Source: Wurfbainia villosa (taxonomy: Eukaryota > Streptophyta > Magnoliopsida > Zingiberales > Zingiberaceae). Taken from it: a stretch of DNA of 64,000 bases. The notes under the pieces were generated by a model that was not told the DNA's origin, ran no database searches, and saw only the letters and a program-made list of their open reading frames with translations. The position numbers and the translations under genes were made by a program. This document shows positions 1 through 12,238 of this stretch, one piece after another. The DNA lies in contig CM046000.1 in assembly GCA_025175895.1 (NCBI GenBank), forward strand, positions 64,570,720-64,634,719, read 5' to 3'. The number at the start of each line of letters is the position of its first letter. The first letter of the stretch is position 1.

Positions 1-194
1 GGTTGACAAGATAATAAAATTAATGGGTAAAACCTCCTCTTACAAATGTAGAATTCGTATACGTCCACACTGCGTGGCATGCGATATTCTCGGTGTTTTG
101 AGGTGTTGGTTGATATCAAAATTTTATTGTTTGAGGAATCAATAATTTTTTGAAATCTAAAGTAATGATCTATGTGATTCTTAGGATTTTCAAA

Positions 195-3100
195 ATGACT
201 TTCAGTCCACTTGTTGTGATACTAAAAGAAATAAACTTCGTACCCAAATAATGTTGATTGGAAAGAATCTAGATATTGTCTTATCTGCTAAGGAGTACAA
301 GTATGCACTCTTCGAAGAGTGTCCTCAAGCCATGGTTGCTCAAAAAGGTTTCTACTTCTAAGCCGAAAGGCAAGAAGAAGAGAAAAACAAGGTGGAGCAA
401 AGGTGGTGGGAGGATCTCAGGGAGGAGTGAAGAAGCCGAAAGGCAAGTACTTTAAGCAGGATGGACATTGGAAGAAGGACTGTCCCAGTCCAAAATAGAA
501 CAAAGGTATATCCTTTGGACTAGTCGTTGAAACATGATTAGCGGTGTTATCTACCGGCACCTGGTGTGTAGATATGAGAGTCACTAATCATGATGCGCAA
601 CACTTTGCGGGGTTTCAGAAACCCAACGACTAGCTAAAGGGAGATTACCATTTTGGGCGATGCCACGAAGGTGGCGGCTGTTGCAGTGGGAGATGTTCAT
701 TTATCTTTTGAGAAAAATAAAACTTAGGTTCTGGAAAATTCCCTTTATGTATCTTTATTTAGAAAGAATTTAGTTTCAGTTTCTAAATTATTATGGATGG
801 ATATTCTATTTCTTTTAATGACAGAGTTGTTATAAAAGGAATAGGAGAATATCTGTTGTGTACATTGAAAGGAAATTTGTATACAAAACCTCCCACGATG
901 CAAATTGAAGTTAATAACTCATCTTCTAATTCCAAAAGGAGAAAAGAACCTTGAAGATGAACCAAACATATCTTTGCCATCTTAGTCTTGGTCACATTAA
1001 CCTAAGCGAATTCAAAGGTTGATAGTGATGGACCTTTGGGTTCATTAGTGGTGGAGGATCTCCCAACCTACGAATCTTGCTTGGAGGGTAAGATGACCAA
1101 GAGGCCTTTCAAGGCCAAGGGTATAGAGCCAAAGATATGTTAGAAATGGTTCATTCGATTCGTGATGGTCCTATGTCTATCTGGCAAGAGGTAGTTTTGA
1201 ATATTTCATCTTTTTCATAGACAATTATTCAAGATGACACTACGATCTGATCGTGGTGGAGTACCTCTTGGGAGAGTTTAGAATTACCTATCGAGGTTGG
1301 GATTCAATCCCAATTGTACTGCACACCCGAGAATGATGTAGAAGAGCGAAGGAATAGGACTCTTACAGAGATGGTTAGATCGATGATGAGTTATTACTTG
1401 GACTAGATTCGGGGATATGCTCTAGATCTGGTGTACATTCTGAACTTGGTTCCATCTAAATTAGTGCCTTCTACTCCCACAGAGTTGTGGACTGGGCGAA
1501 AGCCTAGTCTAAGACATATTCGGAGATGGGGGAGTCTAGCACATGTGCCGAAGGCAGATGCTGGTAAGTTGGAACCTCGTACAGAAGTACGCTTGTTCGT
1601 TGGCTATCCCAGGGGAACGAAGGGTGGATTGTTTTATAGTACTAGAGATCAGAGAGTGATCGTTAGCACGAACACTAGATTTCTAGAGGAAGACTATGTG
1701 ATGAGCCACAAGCCCAAGAGTAAAATTGTTCTGGAGGAGTTAAAAGGAGAAGTCACTTCTTTAGTACCACCGGTACAAGAGGATATACCACATGTCACTG
1801 CACCGCGTGTCACAGAGGATACACAAGTGATGTCTCGTCGTAGTGGGAGGGTTGTGAGACAGCCTGATAGATTCATGTTCTTGGGAGAATCTTTCGATTT
1901 GGTCCATGGCGAACATGAACCTGATCCCTGGACATATGACGAGGCAATCCAAGATAAAGATGCACTATCTTGGCAAAGTGCAATGAATACTGAGATTGAA
2001 TCTATGGATTCAAGTCAGGTTTGAGAGCTCTTATGCATAGCAGCTCATATGGATTATGAGGTGTGGCATATGGATATCAAGAAAGCTTTCCTTAATGGAA
2101 GTCTTGAAACCATCTATATGAAGCAACGAGAGGATTCATTGCTAAGGGCAAAGAGCATCTTGTGTGTAAGTTTAATCGGTCCATTTATGGATTGAAGCAA
2201 GCTTCAAGATCTTGGAACATCCGCTTTGATGAGATAATCCGTCTTATGGATTTATTCAAAGTCGGATGAGTCTTGTGTATACAAGAGATGTGAAAACGTA
2301 GTGGTATTTCTTGTACTATCGTAGATGACATTTTGGTGGTTGGCAACAACATCGAAGTGTTATCTCGGACGTAAGGGTATGGTTGTCCCAAGCAGTTTGA
2401 TATGAAGGACTTGGGAGAGGTGAGACACATCCTTGGGATCAAGGTTATAAGGGATCGCAGAAAAGGATGTTGTGCTTATCCCAAGCTTCATACATAGACA
2501 CGATTATGGAGGCGTTTTAGCATGCGAACTCCAAGAAGGGTTTTCTACCTTTCGGGCATGGAGTACCTCTATCTAAGGAGATATGTCCTAGATCATTTGA
2601 GTAGATAGAGGAGATGAAGGCGGTTCCTTATGCTTGGCAGATGAAAGCCTCATGTATGCGATGCTGTCAGATGAGACCGGATATCTGCTTTCAGTGGGCA
2701 TGGTCGGCCGAGATATCAGTAATCCAGACGAGGATATTGGGTGCGGTAAAGCATATATTGTAGTGCACGAGAAGGACTAGGGATTATATGCTAGTTTTGC
2801 GGCGGACCAATTACTCCTCATGGGTTACAGTTCCGATTTCAATCGATAGGGATAACGATAAGTCTACCTCGGGTTTTGTGTTTACTTTGGGAGGTGGAGC
2901 CATTGTATGGAGGAGTGCGCCAGAATGCGTGGCGGACTCCACCATGGAAGCTGAGTATGTGGCAGCCTATGAGGCGGCCAAAGAAGCTGTATGGCTCAGG
3001 AACTTCCTGATGGACTTGGATGTGATTCCTGGTTTGCCCAGAACTATCACAATTTATTGTGATAATAGTGGTGCAGTTGCAAACTCGAAGGAACCACGAG

Positions 3101-3285
3101 CCCATAAGGCTAGTAAACACATAGAGCGCAAGTACCACCTGATACGAGAAATCGTAAAGGAGGTAGAAGTTGTTGTCGCCTAGATTGCATCAGAGGATGA
3201 CCTGGTAGACCCTTTCACTAAGGCCCTTCTAGCGAGAGCTTTGATAGGCATGTGGAGGGAAGGGGAATCGGATGTATGGCGATAA
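195..3285 (+). pseudogene. A-a copy 1: decayed Copia gag-pol
   Basis: The gag start (MTFSPLVVILKE) aligns with the gag start of A-b at 20456. What follows is a deleted remnant. Most of the gag core is missing between about 300 and 340. The basic and zinc-knuckle tail remains at about 360-500, a protease and pre-integrase piece at 560-1150, and an integrase fragment at 1160-2020 (longest open stretch 1431-2024). The junction at about 2021-2040 skips the first part of RT. RT and RNase H remnants run 2040-3285, with an open RNase H stretch at 2788-3183 that keeps EAEYVAAYEAAKEAVW and YCDNSGAV. Stops and frameshifts occur throughout, so no product is expected. Some small indels may be sequence errors. 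Confidence 0.85.
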
Positions 3286-4208
3286 GAGACATAGTCTTTT
3301 AGTATAAGTGGGAGATTGTTGGGATGTATACTGAAAGCCTAGCTCTTTTGTATGAACATCTTTATTTTGAAATAAGAATCACATGATCATTGTTTGCATA
3401 TTTTTATGGTTATGCAATATTGTCTAATACGTTACATTGTAGATAACATGGTGTGTGGTGTCACACAGGAGATCATGTTATCGGCTCCTTGTAAAGTATA
3501 AGTAAAGGCTCACAACCGAGATGGCTTTGGACAAACCATCGGAATGGTTGTAGTGTGATTTGGTATTGGTTTGTCTTGACCATAGAATCACACTAGTGCA
3601 CTTTGTGTGTATTGAACAGGACCGACACAGAGGTGATTCGATTTATTGCTGACTACATAATCGAATCGGACCTCAGATATTATTTAGTACATGCTCTTAA
3701 TCCCGATATAATAACGGGCACATATACTTGGTACTCATCTCTTTGATTTACCAATGGGCGAGATTTATAGATTAAATCGATAGACTCGGTAAGTTGGGAG
3801 ATGATATTATTTATATGGTGTGCCGTTGATTATAGGAGGAAACCGTGTCCTATATATTAGGATGATGATGTCCCCTTGAGGAGCTCATAAGGTTCATCAT
3901 GTAAACCCTACCGGTGGACTAGGTAAGGTTGAGTGGTACTACTCATGGAGTTAGATGTTGATTAATTAATGGTTAGTAAATTAATTAATCGACGGACATT
4001 CGAGATCTTAAACACGGGGAGAAAATGTACAAATAATATATGGAGCCCATATTATCATATGGGGGTTGGTGAGGTAGATCAATGATGGACCTTTAGTGGA
4101 TTGGATCATCATTAGTGGATCGGACTTTATGTGGGCTTGATCCATGGGTGGCCAAGACCCAACTCCTCCTCATGGTCCCTAATGTAGCCCATTAACACCT
4201 CAAGATGC

Positions 4209-4345
4209 TTAGATCCAATGGATAGAAACAAAACTCTAAGATCCATTGGTAGAGATCAAATCTCTAAGATCCGACGGTTGAGATTAAATCTCTAGATCCG
4301 ACGGTTGAGATTAAATCCCTAGAACCAATGGAGGAGATTAATTCA
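4209..4345 (+). repeat. U3 tandem repeat, about 5 x 26-28 bp (A-a)
   Basis: Imperfect units of the form CTAGATCCGACGGTTGAGAT followed by TAAATC occur five times and end 17 bp before the TATA box. The same array sits at about 10812-10935 in the next LTR. The A-b LTRs carry about 15 units of the same repeat. Confidence 0.85.
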
Positions 4346-4362
4346 TGACTTATCCCTAACTC

Positions 4363-4370
4363 TATAAAAG
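4363..4370 (+). promoter_or_regulatory. LTR TATA box (A-a)
   Basis: TATAAAAG lies about 1.05 kb into the LTR, just after the tandem repeats. The same motif in the same context is at 10964-10971, so this is the likely core promoter and U3/R boundary region. Confidence 0.7.
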
Positions 4371-5231
4371 GAGGGCATGGGAAGTGGTCGTGGATAACAT
4401 GAAAGGGAGGGAGCAAGGCTTGGGCGGCAAGAATAGGGCAATCCTAGTTGAGATAGGATTGGAATTAGGGTTAGGGTTTGGAAGCAAGGGTGGCACCAAA
4501 TAAGGCAAGTTTTCCTTCTTCTTCCTTGCCTTGTGGCCAACGTCCAGCAGCTATTCCAGCCCTTCCCAGCCCTTGGCCACGCCAAAAACACTCCCCTCTC
4601 TTCTCCTTAGGTGGTGGAAACAAGATATAGGGTTTCCCTTGGTGTCTTGGTAGTTTTCCATCATCTTCTTCTCCTTCTAGTTGGCCGGCGGCAAGAACTT
4701 CTATAGTTCTTTGTTGGTTGAGTTTTTGAAGGAGAAAAACATTGTTTCTCTTCTTCCTCTTGCTTGGGAAAAGCAAGGAAGGAAGTTGTGCGATCTAGGA
4801 GCTTCGACTTTTGGTGGATCGTCGCCCACACGACGTCCAAAAGGAGGAGGGTCATACATTAGAAGACCAAGAGGTATAACTATTCTTCTATCTCTTTTAT
4901 TCATTGCTTGTGTTTGTTTTTCAAAATATAAGCATGTTATATTTCTGTAAATAGGCTAAATAATACTTGGATCCCGAGTATAAATACAAAAACCGGCGAT
5001 CCGGACATCGTCTATTCCGCGGCTACTCGTAGAATAGAGAATGGTCGCTTGAACAACTAGTTTGTTCAAGTGACCTCTCTAAACGAATAGCACGACGATG
5101 ACTTGGTTGCTTTGGGAATCCCTTTTGTCTAGGATTAAATTTTTAATCCGGGGACATCGATGGGATCGCCATGAACAAGCGACCGAGTTGAAGTGGGAAG
5201 CGAAGTTTCCCCTCACGGATCAACCCCAACA

Positions 5232-6822
5232 ATTAGTATCGAGCCAAGGATTCCGGTTTTTGTGTGTTTAGGATTGATTAATTTTATGCACTTTTTCATA
5301 TATTATATGTGCCGGATAATAGTAGGATATGCGTAGTTTAACTCTTTGGTTGCAAGCATAAGATCCGACTATTATGGCCGTGTGTGTGTATGTGATTGTA
5401 TGTGTGTAAATGTTTATTTTGTTGAATCCTCGGGGTTGACGAGGCTAGTATTTAATTTTTTATAAATTAGATACGATATTGTTTAGCAACTCCTTTTATT
5501 TTAGTTTACTTTCGATCTAGATTTCATGTACACTCCCTCGTGGAGTATAGGATCGATGGATGTAAATTAAAATAGGTTTTAGTCTCGGCTCGGATCTCCG
5601 GAGGGCTTGTACATGGCGTAGGAGGAGCGGACGAGATGGCGATGCGACGGAAGACATATTGAAGACAAAAGCCATAATAGTTGGAAAATTTTTTATTTTT
5701 CATATTTATTGCTTTTTGTTTGATATGCATGTCGTTGGCTAGTAAAATTCCTCATTTTCAATTTACTAAGTGGGAGAGGGATATTTTAATTAATTCCCGC
5801 GGCCTCCATTACAATTTGACGTGTGATGCAACAAACTTGCGTGTTGGCTCTGAGTGCCTTCCTCCCTGCGGATGAGTTTGTTTGCGGATCACTAGGTCAA
5901 ATAATGGTTATAGGAAATTATCTAGGAGCATGTGTACTTCCACAGCGGTAAGGCACATAATCCGAAATAATTCCCTTAGTATCGTGTAATGGTGCACACT
6001 TAGATGCAAATAAAAAGTATCCTCCCCATCGGAGTCACTGCTTTTATTTGTAGGGCCAAAAAAGGAACCAACTATTAATTTTATTTGTCAAAAAGTAAGG
6101 TTGACAAGATAATAAAATTAATGGGTAAAACCTCCTCTTACAAATGTAGAATTCGTATACGTCCACACTGCGTGGCATGCGATATTCTCGGTGTTTTGAG
6201 GTGTTGGTTGATTTCGAAATTTTATTGTTTTGAGGAATCAATAATTTTTTGAAATCTAAAATAATAATCTATGGGATTCTTGAAAATTCCTCACTGTCAA
6301 TTTACTAAGTGGGAGAGGGATATTTTAATTAATTCCAACGGCCTCCATTACAATTTGACGTGTGATGCAACAAACTTGCGTGTCGGCTCTGAGTCCCTTC
6401 CTCCCTGTGGATGAGTTTATTTGCGGATCACTAGGTCAAATAATGGTTATAGGAAATTATCTAGGAGCGTGTGTACTTCCCGCGGTAAGGCACATAATCG
6501 AAATAATTCCCTTAGTATCGTGTAATGGTGCACACTTAGATGCAAATAAAAAGTATCCTCCCCATCAGTCCTTGCTTTTATTTGTAGGGCCAAAGAGGAA
6601 CCAACTATTAATTTTATTTGTCAAAAAGTAAGGTTGACAAGATAATAAAATTAATGGGTAAAACCTCCTCTTACAAATGTAGAATTGTATCGTCCACTTT
6701 GCGTGGCATGCGATATTCTCGGTGTTTTGAGGTGTTGGTTGATATCAAAATTTTATTGTTTGAGGAATCAATAATTTTTGAAATCTAAAGTAATGATCTA
6801 TGTGATTCTTAGGATTTTCAAA
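5232..6822 (+). other. A-a copy 2 leader: degenerate PBS and 5' untranslated region
   Basis: The PBS reads TTAGTATCGAGCC instead of TGGTATCAGAGCC, so priming is probably impaired. The leader matches that of A-b (19400-20455) but carries a 0.53-kb tandem duplication. I see no coding signal; short open frames here are chance. Confidence 0.8.
5744..6810 (+). repeat. Tandem duplication of about 530 bp in the A-a leader
   Basis: Units 5744-6282 and 6283-6810 both run from AAAATTCCTCA to GATTCTT. Each contains the stretches CAATTTACTAAGTGGGAGAG and GGTTGACAAGATAATAAAAT. A-b has this segment once. Confidence 0.88.
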
Positions 6823-9800
6823 ATGACTTTCAGTCCACTTGTTGTGATACTAAAAGAAATAAACTTCTTGTACCCAAATAATGTTGATTGGAAAGAATCT
6901 AGATATTGTCTTATCTGCTAAGAGTACAAGTATGCACTCTTGAAGAGTGTCCTCAAGCCATGGTTGCTCAAAAAGGTTTCTACTTCTAAGCCGAAAGGCA
7001 AGAAGAAGAAGAAACAAGGTGGAGCAAAGGTGGTGGGAGGATCTCAGGGAGGAGTGAAGAAGCCGAAAGGCAAGTACTTTAAACAGGATGGACATTGGAA
7101 GAAGGACTGTCCCAGTCCAAAATAGAACAAAGGTATATCCTTTGGACTAGTCGTTGAAACATGATTAGCGGTGTTATCTACGGCACGGTGTGTAGATATG
7201 AGAGTCACTAATCATGTCGCAACACTGCGGGGTTTCGAAACCCAAGCGACTAGCTAAAGGGAGATTACCATTTTGGGCAATGCCATGAAGGTGGCGGCTA
7301 TTGCAGTGGGAGAAGTTTTATTTATCTCTTGAGAAAAATAAAACTAAGGTTCTGGAAAATTCCCTTTATGTATCTTTATTTAGAAAGAATTTAGTTTCAG
7401 TTTCTAAATTATTATGGATGGATATTCTATTTCTTTTAATGGTGAGTTGTTATAAAAGGAATAGGAGAATATCTGTTGTACATTGAAAGGAAATTTGTAT
7501 ACAAAACCTCCCACGATGCAAATTGAAGTTAATAACTCATCTTCTAATTCCAAAGGAGAAAAGAACCTTGAAGATGAACCAAACATATCTTTGGCATCTT
7601 AGTCTTGGTCACATTAACCTAAGCAGAATTCAAAGGTTGATAGCTGATGGACCTTTGGGTTCATTAGTGGTGGAGGATCTCCCAACCTACGAATCTTGCT
7701 TGGAGGGTAAGATGACCAAGAGGCCTTTCAAGGCCAAGGGGTATAGAGCCAAAGATATGTTAGAAATGGTTCATTTGATTTATGGTCCTATGTCTATCTG
7801 GCAGAGGTAGTTTGAATATTTCATCTTTTTCATAGACAATTATTCAAGATGACACTACGATCTGATCGTGGTGGTGAGTACCTCTTGGGAGAGTTTAGGA
7901 ATTACTTATCGAGGTTGGGATTCAATCCCAATTATGCACTTTGCACACCCAGTAGAATGATGTAGAAGAGCGAAGGAATAGGACTCTTATGGAGATGGTT
8001 AGATCGATGATGAGTTATTGACTTGCGGACTTCGTTACGGGGATATGCTCTAGATACGGTGTACATTACGAACTTGGTTCCATCTAAATCGGTGCCTTCT
8101 ACTCCCACGAGTTGTGGGTGGCGAAAGCCTAGTCTAAGACATATTCGGATATGGGAGAGTCGGCACATTGTCTTTGAAGGCGGATGATGGTAAGTTGGAA
8201 CCTCGTAGATGAGCGAAGGGTGGATTGTTTTATAGTACTAGAGATCGAGAGTGATCGTTAGCACGAACACTAGATTTCTAAAGGAAGACTATGTGATGCG
8301 CCACAAGCACAAGAGTAAAATTTTTCTGGAGGAGTTAAAAGGGGAAGTCACTTCTTTAGTACCACCGGTACAAGAGGATATACCACATGTCAGCTTTGCA
8401 CGCGTGTCACAGAGGATACACAAGTGATGTCTCTCGTAGTGGGAGGGTTGTGAGACACTGATAGATTCATGTTCTTGGGAGAATCTTTGATTTGGTCCAT
8501 GGCGAACATGAACTGATCCTGGACATATGACTGAGGCAATCCAAGATAAAGATGCACTATCTTGGCAAAGTGCAATGAATCTGAGATTGAATCTATGGAT
8601 TCAAGTCAGTTTGAGAGCTCTTATGCATAGCGGCTCATATGGATTATGAGGTGTGGCATATGGATATCAAGAAAGCTTTCCTTAATGGAAGTCTTGAGGA
8701 AACCATCTATATGAAGCAACCGGAGGATTCATTGCTAAGGGCAAAGAGCATCTTGTGTGTAAGTTTAATCGGTCCATTTATGGATTGAAGCAAGCTTGAG
8801 ATCTTGGAACATCGCTTTGATGAGATAATCAGTCTTATGGATTTATTCAAAGTCGGATGAGTCTTGTGTATACAAGAGATGTGGCCGGAAGCGTAGTGGT
8901 ATTTCTTGTACTATCGTAGATGACATTTTGGTGGTTGGCAACAACATCGAGTGTTATCGGACGTAAAGGGTATGGTTGTCAAAGCAGTTTGATATGAAGG
9001 ACTTGGGAGAGGTGAGACACATCCTTGGGATCAAGGTTATAAGGATCGCGAGAAAAGGATGTTGTGCTTATCCCAAGCTTCATACATAGACACGATTATG
9101 GATCGTTTTAGCATGCGAGAACTCCAAGAAGGGTTTTCTACCTTTCGGGCATGGAGTTACCTTTATCTAAGGAGATGTGTCCTAGATCATTTGAGTAGAT
9201 AGAGGAGATGAAGCGGTTCCTTATGCTTGGCGTAGGAAGCCTCATGTATCACGATGCTCATGCGAGACCCGGATATACGCTTTGCGTGGGCATGGTCGTG
9301 AATATCGAGTAATCGAGAGGCGAGGATATTGGGTGCGGTAAAGCATATATTGTAGTGCACGAGAAGGACTAGGGATTATATGCTAGTTTCGAGCGGACCA
9401 ATTACTCCACATGGGTTACATGGATTCGATTTCCAATCGATAGGGATATGATAAGTCTACCTCAGGTTTTGTGTTTACTTTGGGAGGTGGAGCCATTGTA
9501 TGGAGGAGTGTCCAGCAGAAATGCGTGGCGGACTCCACCATGGAAGCTGAGTATGTGGCAGCCTATGAGGCGGCCAAAGAAGCTGTATGGCTCAGGAACT
9601 TCCTGATGGACTTGGATGTGATTCCTGGTTTGCCCAGAACTATCACAATTTATTGTGATAATAGTGGTGCAGTTGCAAACTCGAAGGAACCACGAGCCCA
9701 TAAGGCTTGTAAACACATAGGCCAAGTACCACGATCGAGAAATCGTAAAGGAGGTAGAAGTTGTTGTCGCCTAGATTGCATCGAGAGGATGACCGTAGAC

Positions 9801-9884
9801 CCTTTCACTAAGGCCCTTCTAGAGAGCTTTGATAGGCATGTGGAGGAAGGGAATCGGATGTATGGCGATATAAGGACAGCATAG
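6823..9884 (+). pseudogene. A-a copy 2: decayed Copia gag-pol
   Basis: Collinear with copy 1 and with A-b pol, and carrying the same large deletions: gag core (about 6935-6960), middle of the integrase core (about 7848) and the IN-RT junction (about 8608). Recognisable pieces are the basic tail KPKGKKKKKQGGAK plus a broken zinc knuckle at 6940-7125, a pre-integrase piece at 7523-7810 (TYLWHLSLGHINLSRIQRL, ESCLEGKMTKRP) and RNase H at 9471-9884. The YVDD region at about 8910-8940 is frameshifted. No intact product is possible. Confidence 0.85.
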
Positions 9885-9906
9885 TCTTTTAGTATAAGTG
9901 GGAGAT

Positions 9907-11827
9907 TGTTGGGATGTATACTGAAAGCCTAGCTCTTTTGTATGAACATCTTTATTTTGAAATAAGAATCACATGATCATTGTTTGCATATTTTTATGGT
10001 TATGCAATATTGTCTAATACGTTACATTGTAGATAACATGGTGTGTGGTGTCACACGGGAGATCATGTTATCGGCTCCTTGTAAAGTATAAGTAAAGGCT
10101 CACAACCGAGATGGCTTTGGACAAACCATCGGAATGGTTGTAGTGTGATTTGGTATTGGTTTGTCTTGACCATAGAATCACACTAGTGCACTTTGTGTGT
10201 ATTGAGCAGGACCGACACAGAGGTGATTCGATTTATTGCTGACTACATAATCGAATCGGACCTCAGATATTATTTAGTACATGCTCTTAATCCCGATATA
10301 ATAACGGGGACATATACTTGGTACTCATCTCTTTGATTTACCAATGGGCGAGATTCTGATTAAATCGATAGACTCGGTAAGTTGGGAGATGATATTATTT
10401 ATATGGTGTGCCGTTGATTATAGGAGGAAACCGTGTCCTATATATTAGGATGATGATGTCCCCTTGAGGAGCTCATAAGGTTCATCATGTAAACCCTGCA
10501 GGTGGACTTGGTCCGGCATGATGAAAAGGTTGAGTGGTACTACTCATGGAGTTAGATGTTGATTAATTAATGGTTAGTAAATTAATTAATCGACGGACAT
10601 TCGAGATCTTAAACACGGGGAGAACATGTACAAATAATATATGGAGCCCATATTATCATATGGGGGTTGGTGAGGTAGATCAATGATGGACCTTTAGTGG
10701 ATTGGATCATCATTAGTGGATCGGACTTTATGTGGGCTTGATCCATGGGTGGCCAAGACCCAACTCCTCCTCATGGTCCCTAATGTAGCCCATTAACACC
10801 TCAAGATGCTTAGATCCAATGGATAGAAACAAAACTCTAAGATCCATTGGTAGAGATCAAATCTCTAAGATCCGACGGTTGAGATTAAATCTCTAGATCC
10901 GACGGTTGAGATTAAATCCCTAGAACCAATGGAGGAGATTAATTCATGACTTATCCCTAACTCTATAAAAGGAGGGCATGGGAAGTGGTCGTGGATAACA
11001 TGAAAGGGAGGGAGCAAGGCTTGGGCGGCAAGAATAGGGCAATCCTAGTTGAGATAGGATTGGAATTAGGGTTAGGGTTTGGAAGCAAGGGTGGCACCAA
11101 ATAAGGCAAGTTTTCCTTCTTCTTCCTTGTGGCCAACGTCCAGCAGCTATTCCAGCCCTTCCCAGCCCTTGGCCACGCCCAAAAACACTCCCCTCTCTTC
11201 TCCTTAGGTGGTGGAAACAAGATATAGGGTTTCCCTTGGTGTCTTGGTAGTTTTCCATCATCTTCTTCTCCTTCTAGTTGGCCGGCGGCAAGAACTTCTA
11301 TAGTTCTTTGTTGGTTGAGTTTTGAAGGAGAAAAACATTGTTTCTCTTCTTCCTCTTGCTTGGGAAAAGCAAGGAAGGAAGTTTTGCGATCTAGGAGCTT
11401 CGACTTTTGGTGGATCGTCGCCCACACGACGTCCAAAAGGAGGAGGGTCATACATTAGAAGACCAAGAGGTATAACTATTCTTCTATCTCTTTTATTCAT
11501 TGCTTGTGTTTGTTTTTCAAAATATAAGCATGTTATATTTCTGTAAATAGGCTAAATAATACTTGGATCCCGAGTATAAATACAAAAACCGGCGATCCGG
11601 ACATCGTCTATTCCGCGGCTACTCGTAGAATAGAGAATGGTCGCTTGAACAACTAGTTTGTTCAAGTGACCTCTCTAAACGAATAGCACGATGATGACTT
11701 GGTTGCTTTGGGAATCCCTTTTGTCTAGGATTAAATTTTTTAATCCGGGGACATCGAAGGGATCACCATGGTCAAGCAACCGAGGTGAAGGGGAAGCGAT
11801 GTTTCCCCTCACGGATCAACCCCAACA
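9907..11827 (+). repeat. LTR of Copia A-a (right-hand LTR, 1921 bp)
   Basis: Starts TGTTGGGATG after the polypurine tract and ends CCCAACA, followed by Gypsy LTR sequence (CAAGGGACTTTTCC). It closely matches 3317-5231. The main differences are small complex changes such as at about 10497-10530 (CTGCAGG versus CTACCGG). TATA box at 10964-10971. Confidence 0.93.
10964..10971 (+). promoter_or_regulatory. LTR TATA box (A-a, right LTR)
   Basis: TATAAAAG in the same position and context as 4363-4370 of the partner LTR. Confidence 0.68.
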
Positions 11828-12215
11828 CAAGGGACTTTTCCATACATCCAACTGAGAGAACATCTAGGGGAGGAGAAGAAGGAAACCGGAGAGGGGAGAA
11901 GAAGGTGGAGGACCAATTCGATTGTATTCATCTTTTTACCTTGTATACATCTTGATTTGTAAGGGGTTTTCTCCACCTCTGGAAGTTCTTCCAAGAAGGA
12001 GGGATTTTATAGTTGAGGTGTTTAGCACCGTAGCTCGCTCTATAGCTCATTCCGTGGAGTAGGAATTGGAATTCTGAACCACATTAAATCTTCTGCCATT
12101 GTTTTATGTGGTTTGCTTCATCGTTATCAACTTTTACTATTGTGGACGGAGAGGACCCTAAGCCTCTGTGACGTCATCGTCTTCCTCACAAGGAGGTGAA
12201 AAATCTGAGTTGGCA
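11828..12215 (+). repeat. 3' part of the Gypsy 5' LTR (truncated by the A-a insertion)
   Basis: Non-coding sequence between the A-a LTR and the Gypsy PBS. It has pyrimidine-rich stretches (TTTTCTCCACCTCTGG), a TGACGTCA palindrome at 12169-12176 and a plausible CA end at 12214-12215 (GTTGGCA). The left part of this LTR lies beyond the A-a array or is lost. The exact LTR end could also be 12218. Confidence 0.65.
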
Positions 12216-12220
12216 TCAGT

Positions 12221-12238
12221 TGGTGTCGTCTATGGGAA
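12221..12238 (+). other. Gypsy primer-binding site
   Basis: TGGTGTCGTCTATGGGAA lies a few bases after the LTR end. It resembles the TGGCGCCGTCTGTGGGAA-type PBS usual for Tat elements, with two or three changes. Confidence 0.65.

Larger units (their letters stand above)
3317..5231 (+). repeat. LTR of Copia A-a (shared middle LTR, 1915 bp)
   Basis: Starts TGTTGGGATG directly after the polypurine tract and ends CCCCAACA. A degenerate PBS (TTAGTATCGAGCC, 5233-5245) follows. It is about 98% the length of its partner at 9907-11827 and clearly homologous to the A-b LTRs (both begin TGTT..AATG/GATG then TATACTGAAAGCC). Inside are a U3 hairpin (3960-3990), five copies of a 26-28-bp repeat (4209-4345) and a TATA box (4363). 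Reading frames on the minus strand at 4343-4904 recur in the other LTR and show no known domain, so I do not call genes. Confidence 0.93.
1..11827 (+). mobile_element. Copia family A-a tandem array (internal-LTR-internal-LTR), left end outside window
   Basis: Two A-a internal regions (1-3316 and 5232-9906) alternate with two LTRs (3317-5231 and 9907-11827), so one LTR is shared between the copies. The LTRs start TGTTGGGATG and end CCCCAACA or CCCAACA. Each internal region ends in the polypurine tract AAGTGGGAGAT. The first copy is cut by the window edge, so its 5' LTR and the left target duplication cannot be seen. The right flank begins CAAGG in the Gypsy LTR. Gag and pol are badly broken in both copies, which share the same large internal deletions. 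Unequal recombination between LTRs is the usual cause of such an array. Confidence 0.88.

Noticed and set aside
4343..4950. Overlapping frames in A-a LTRs (also 10944-11546)
   Set aside because: Several overlapping frames on both strands in a low-complexity region after the TATA box; no domain.
12169..12176. TGACGTCA, a bZIP-type site, in the Gypsy LTR
   Set aside because: Eight bases in the U5 part, single copy; chance occurrence is likely.
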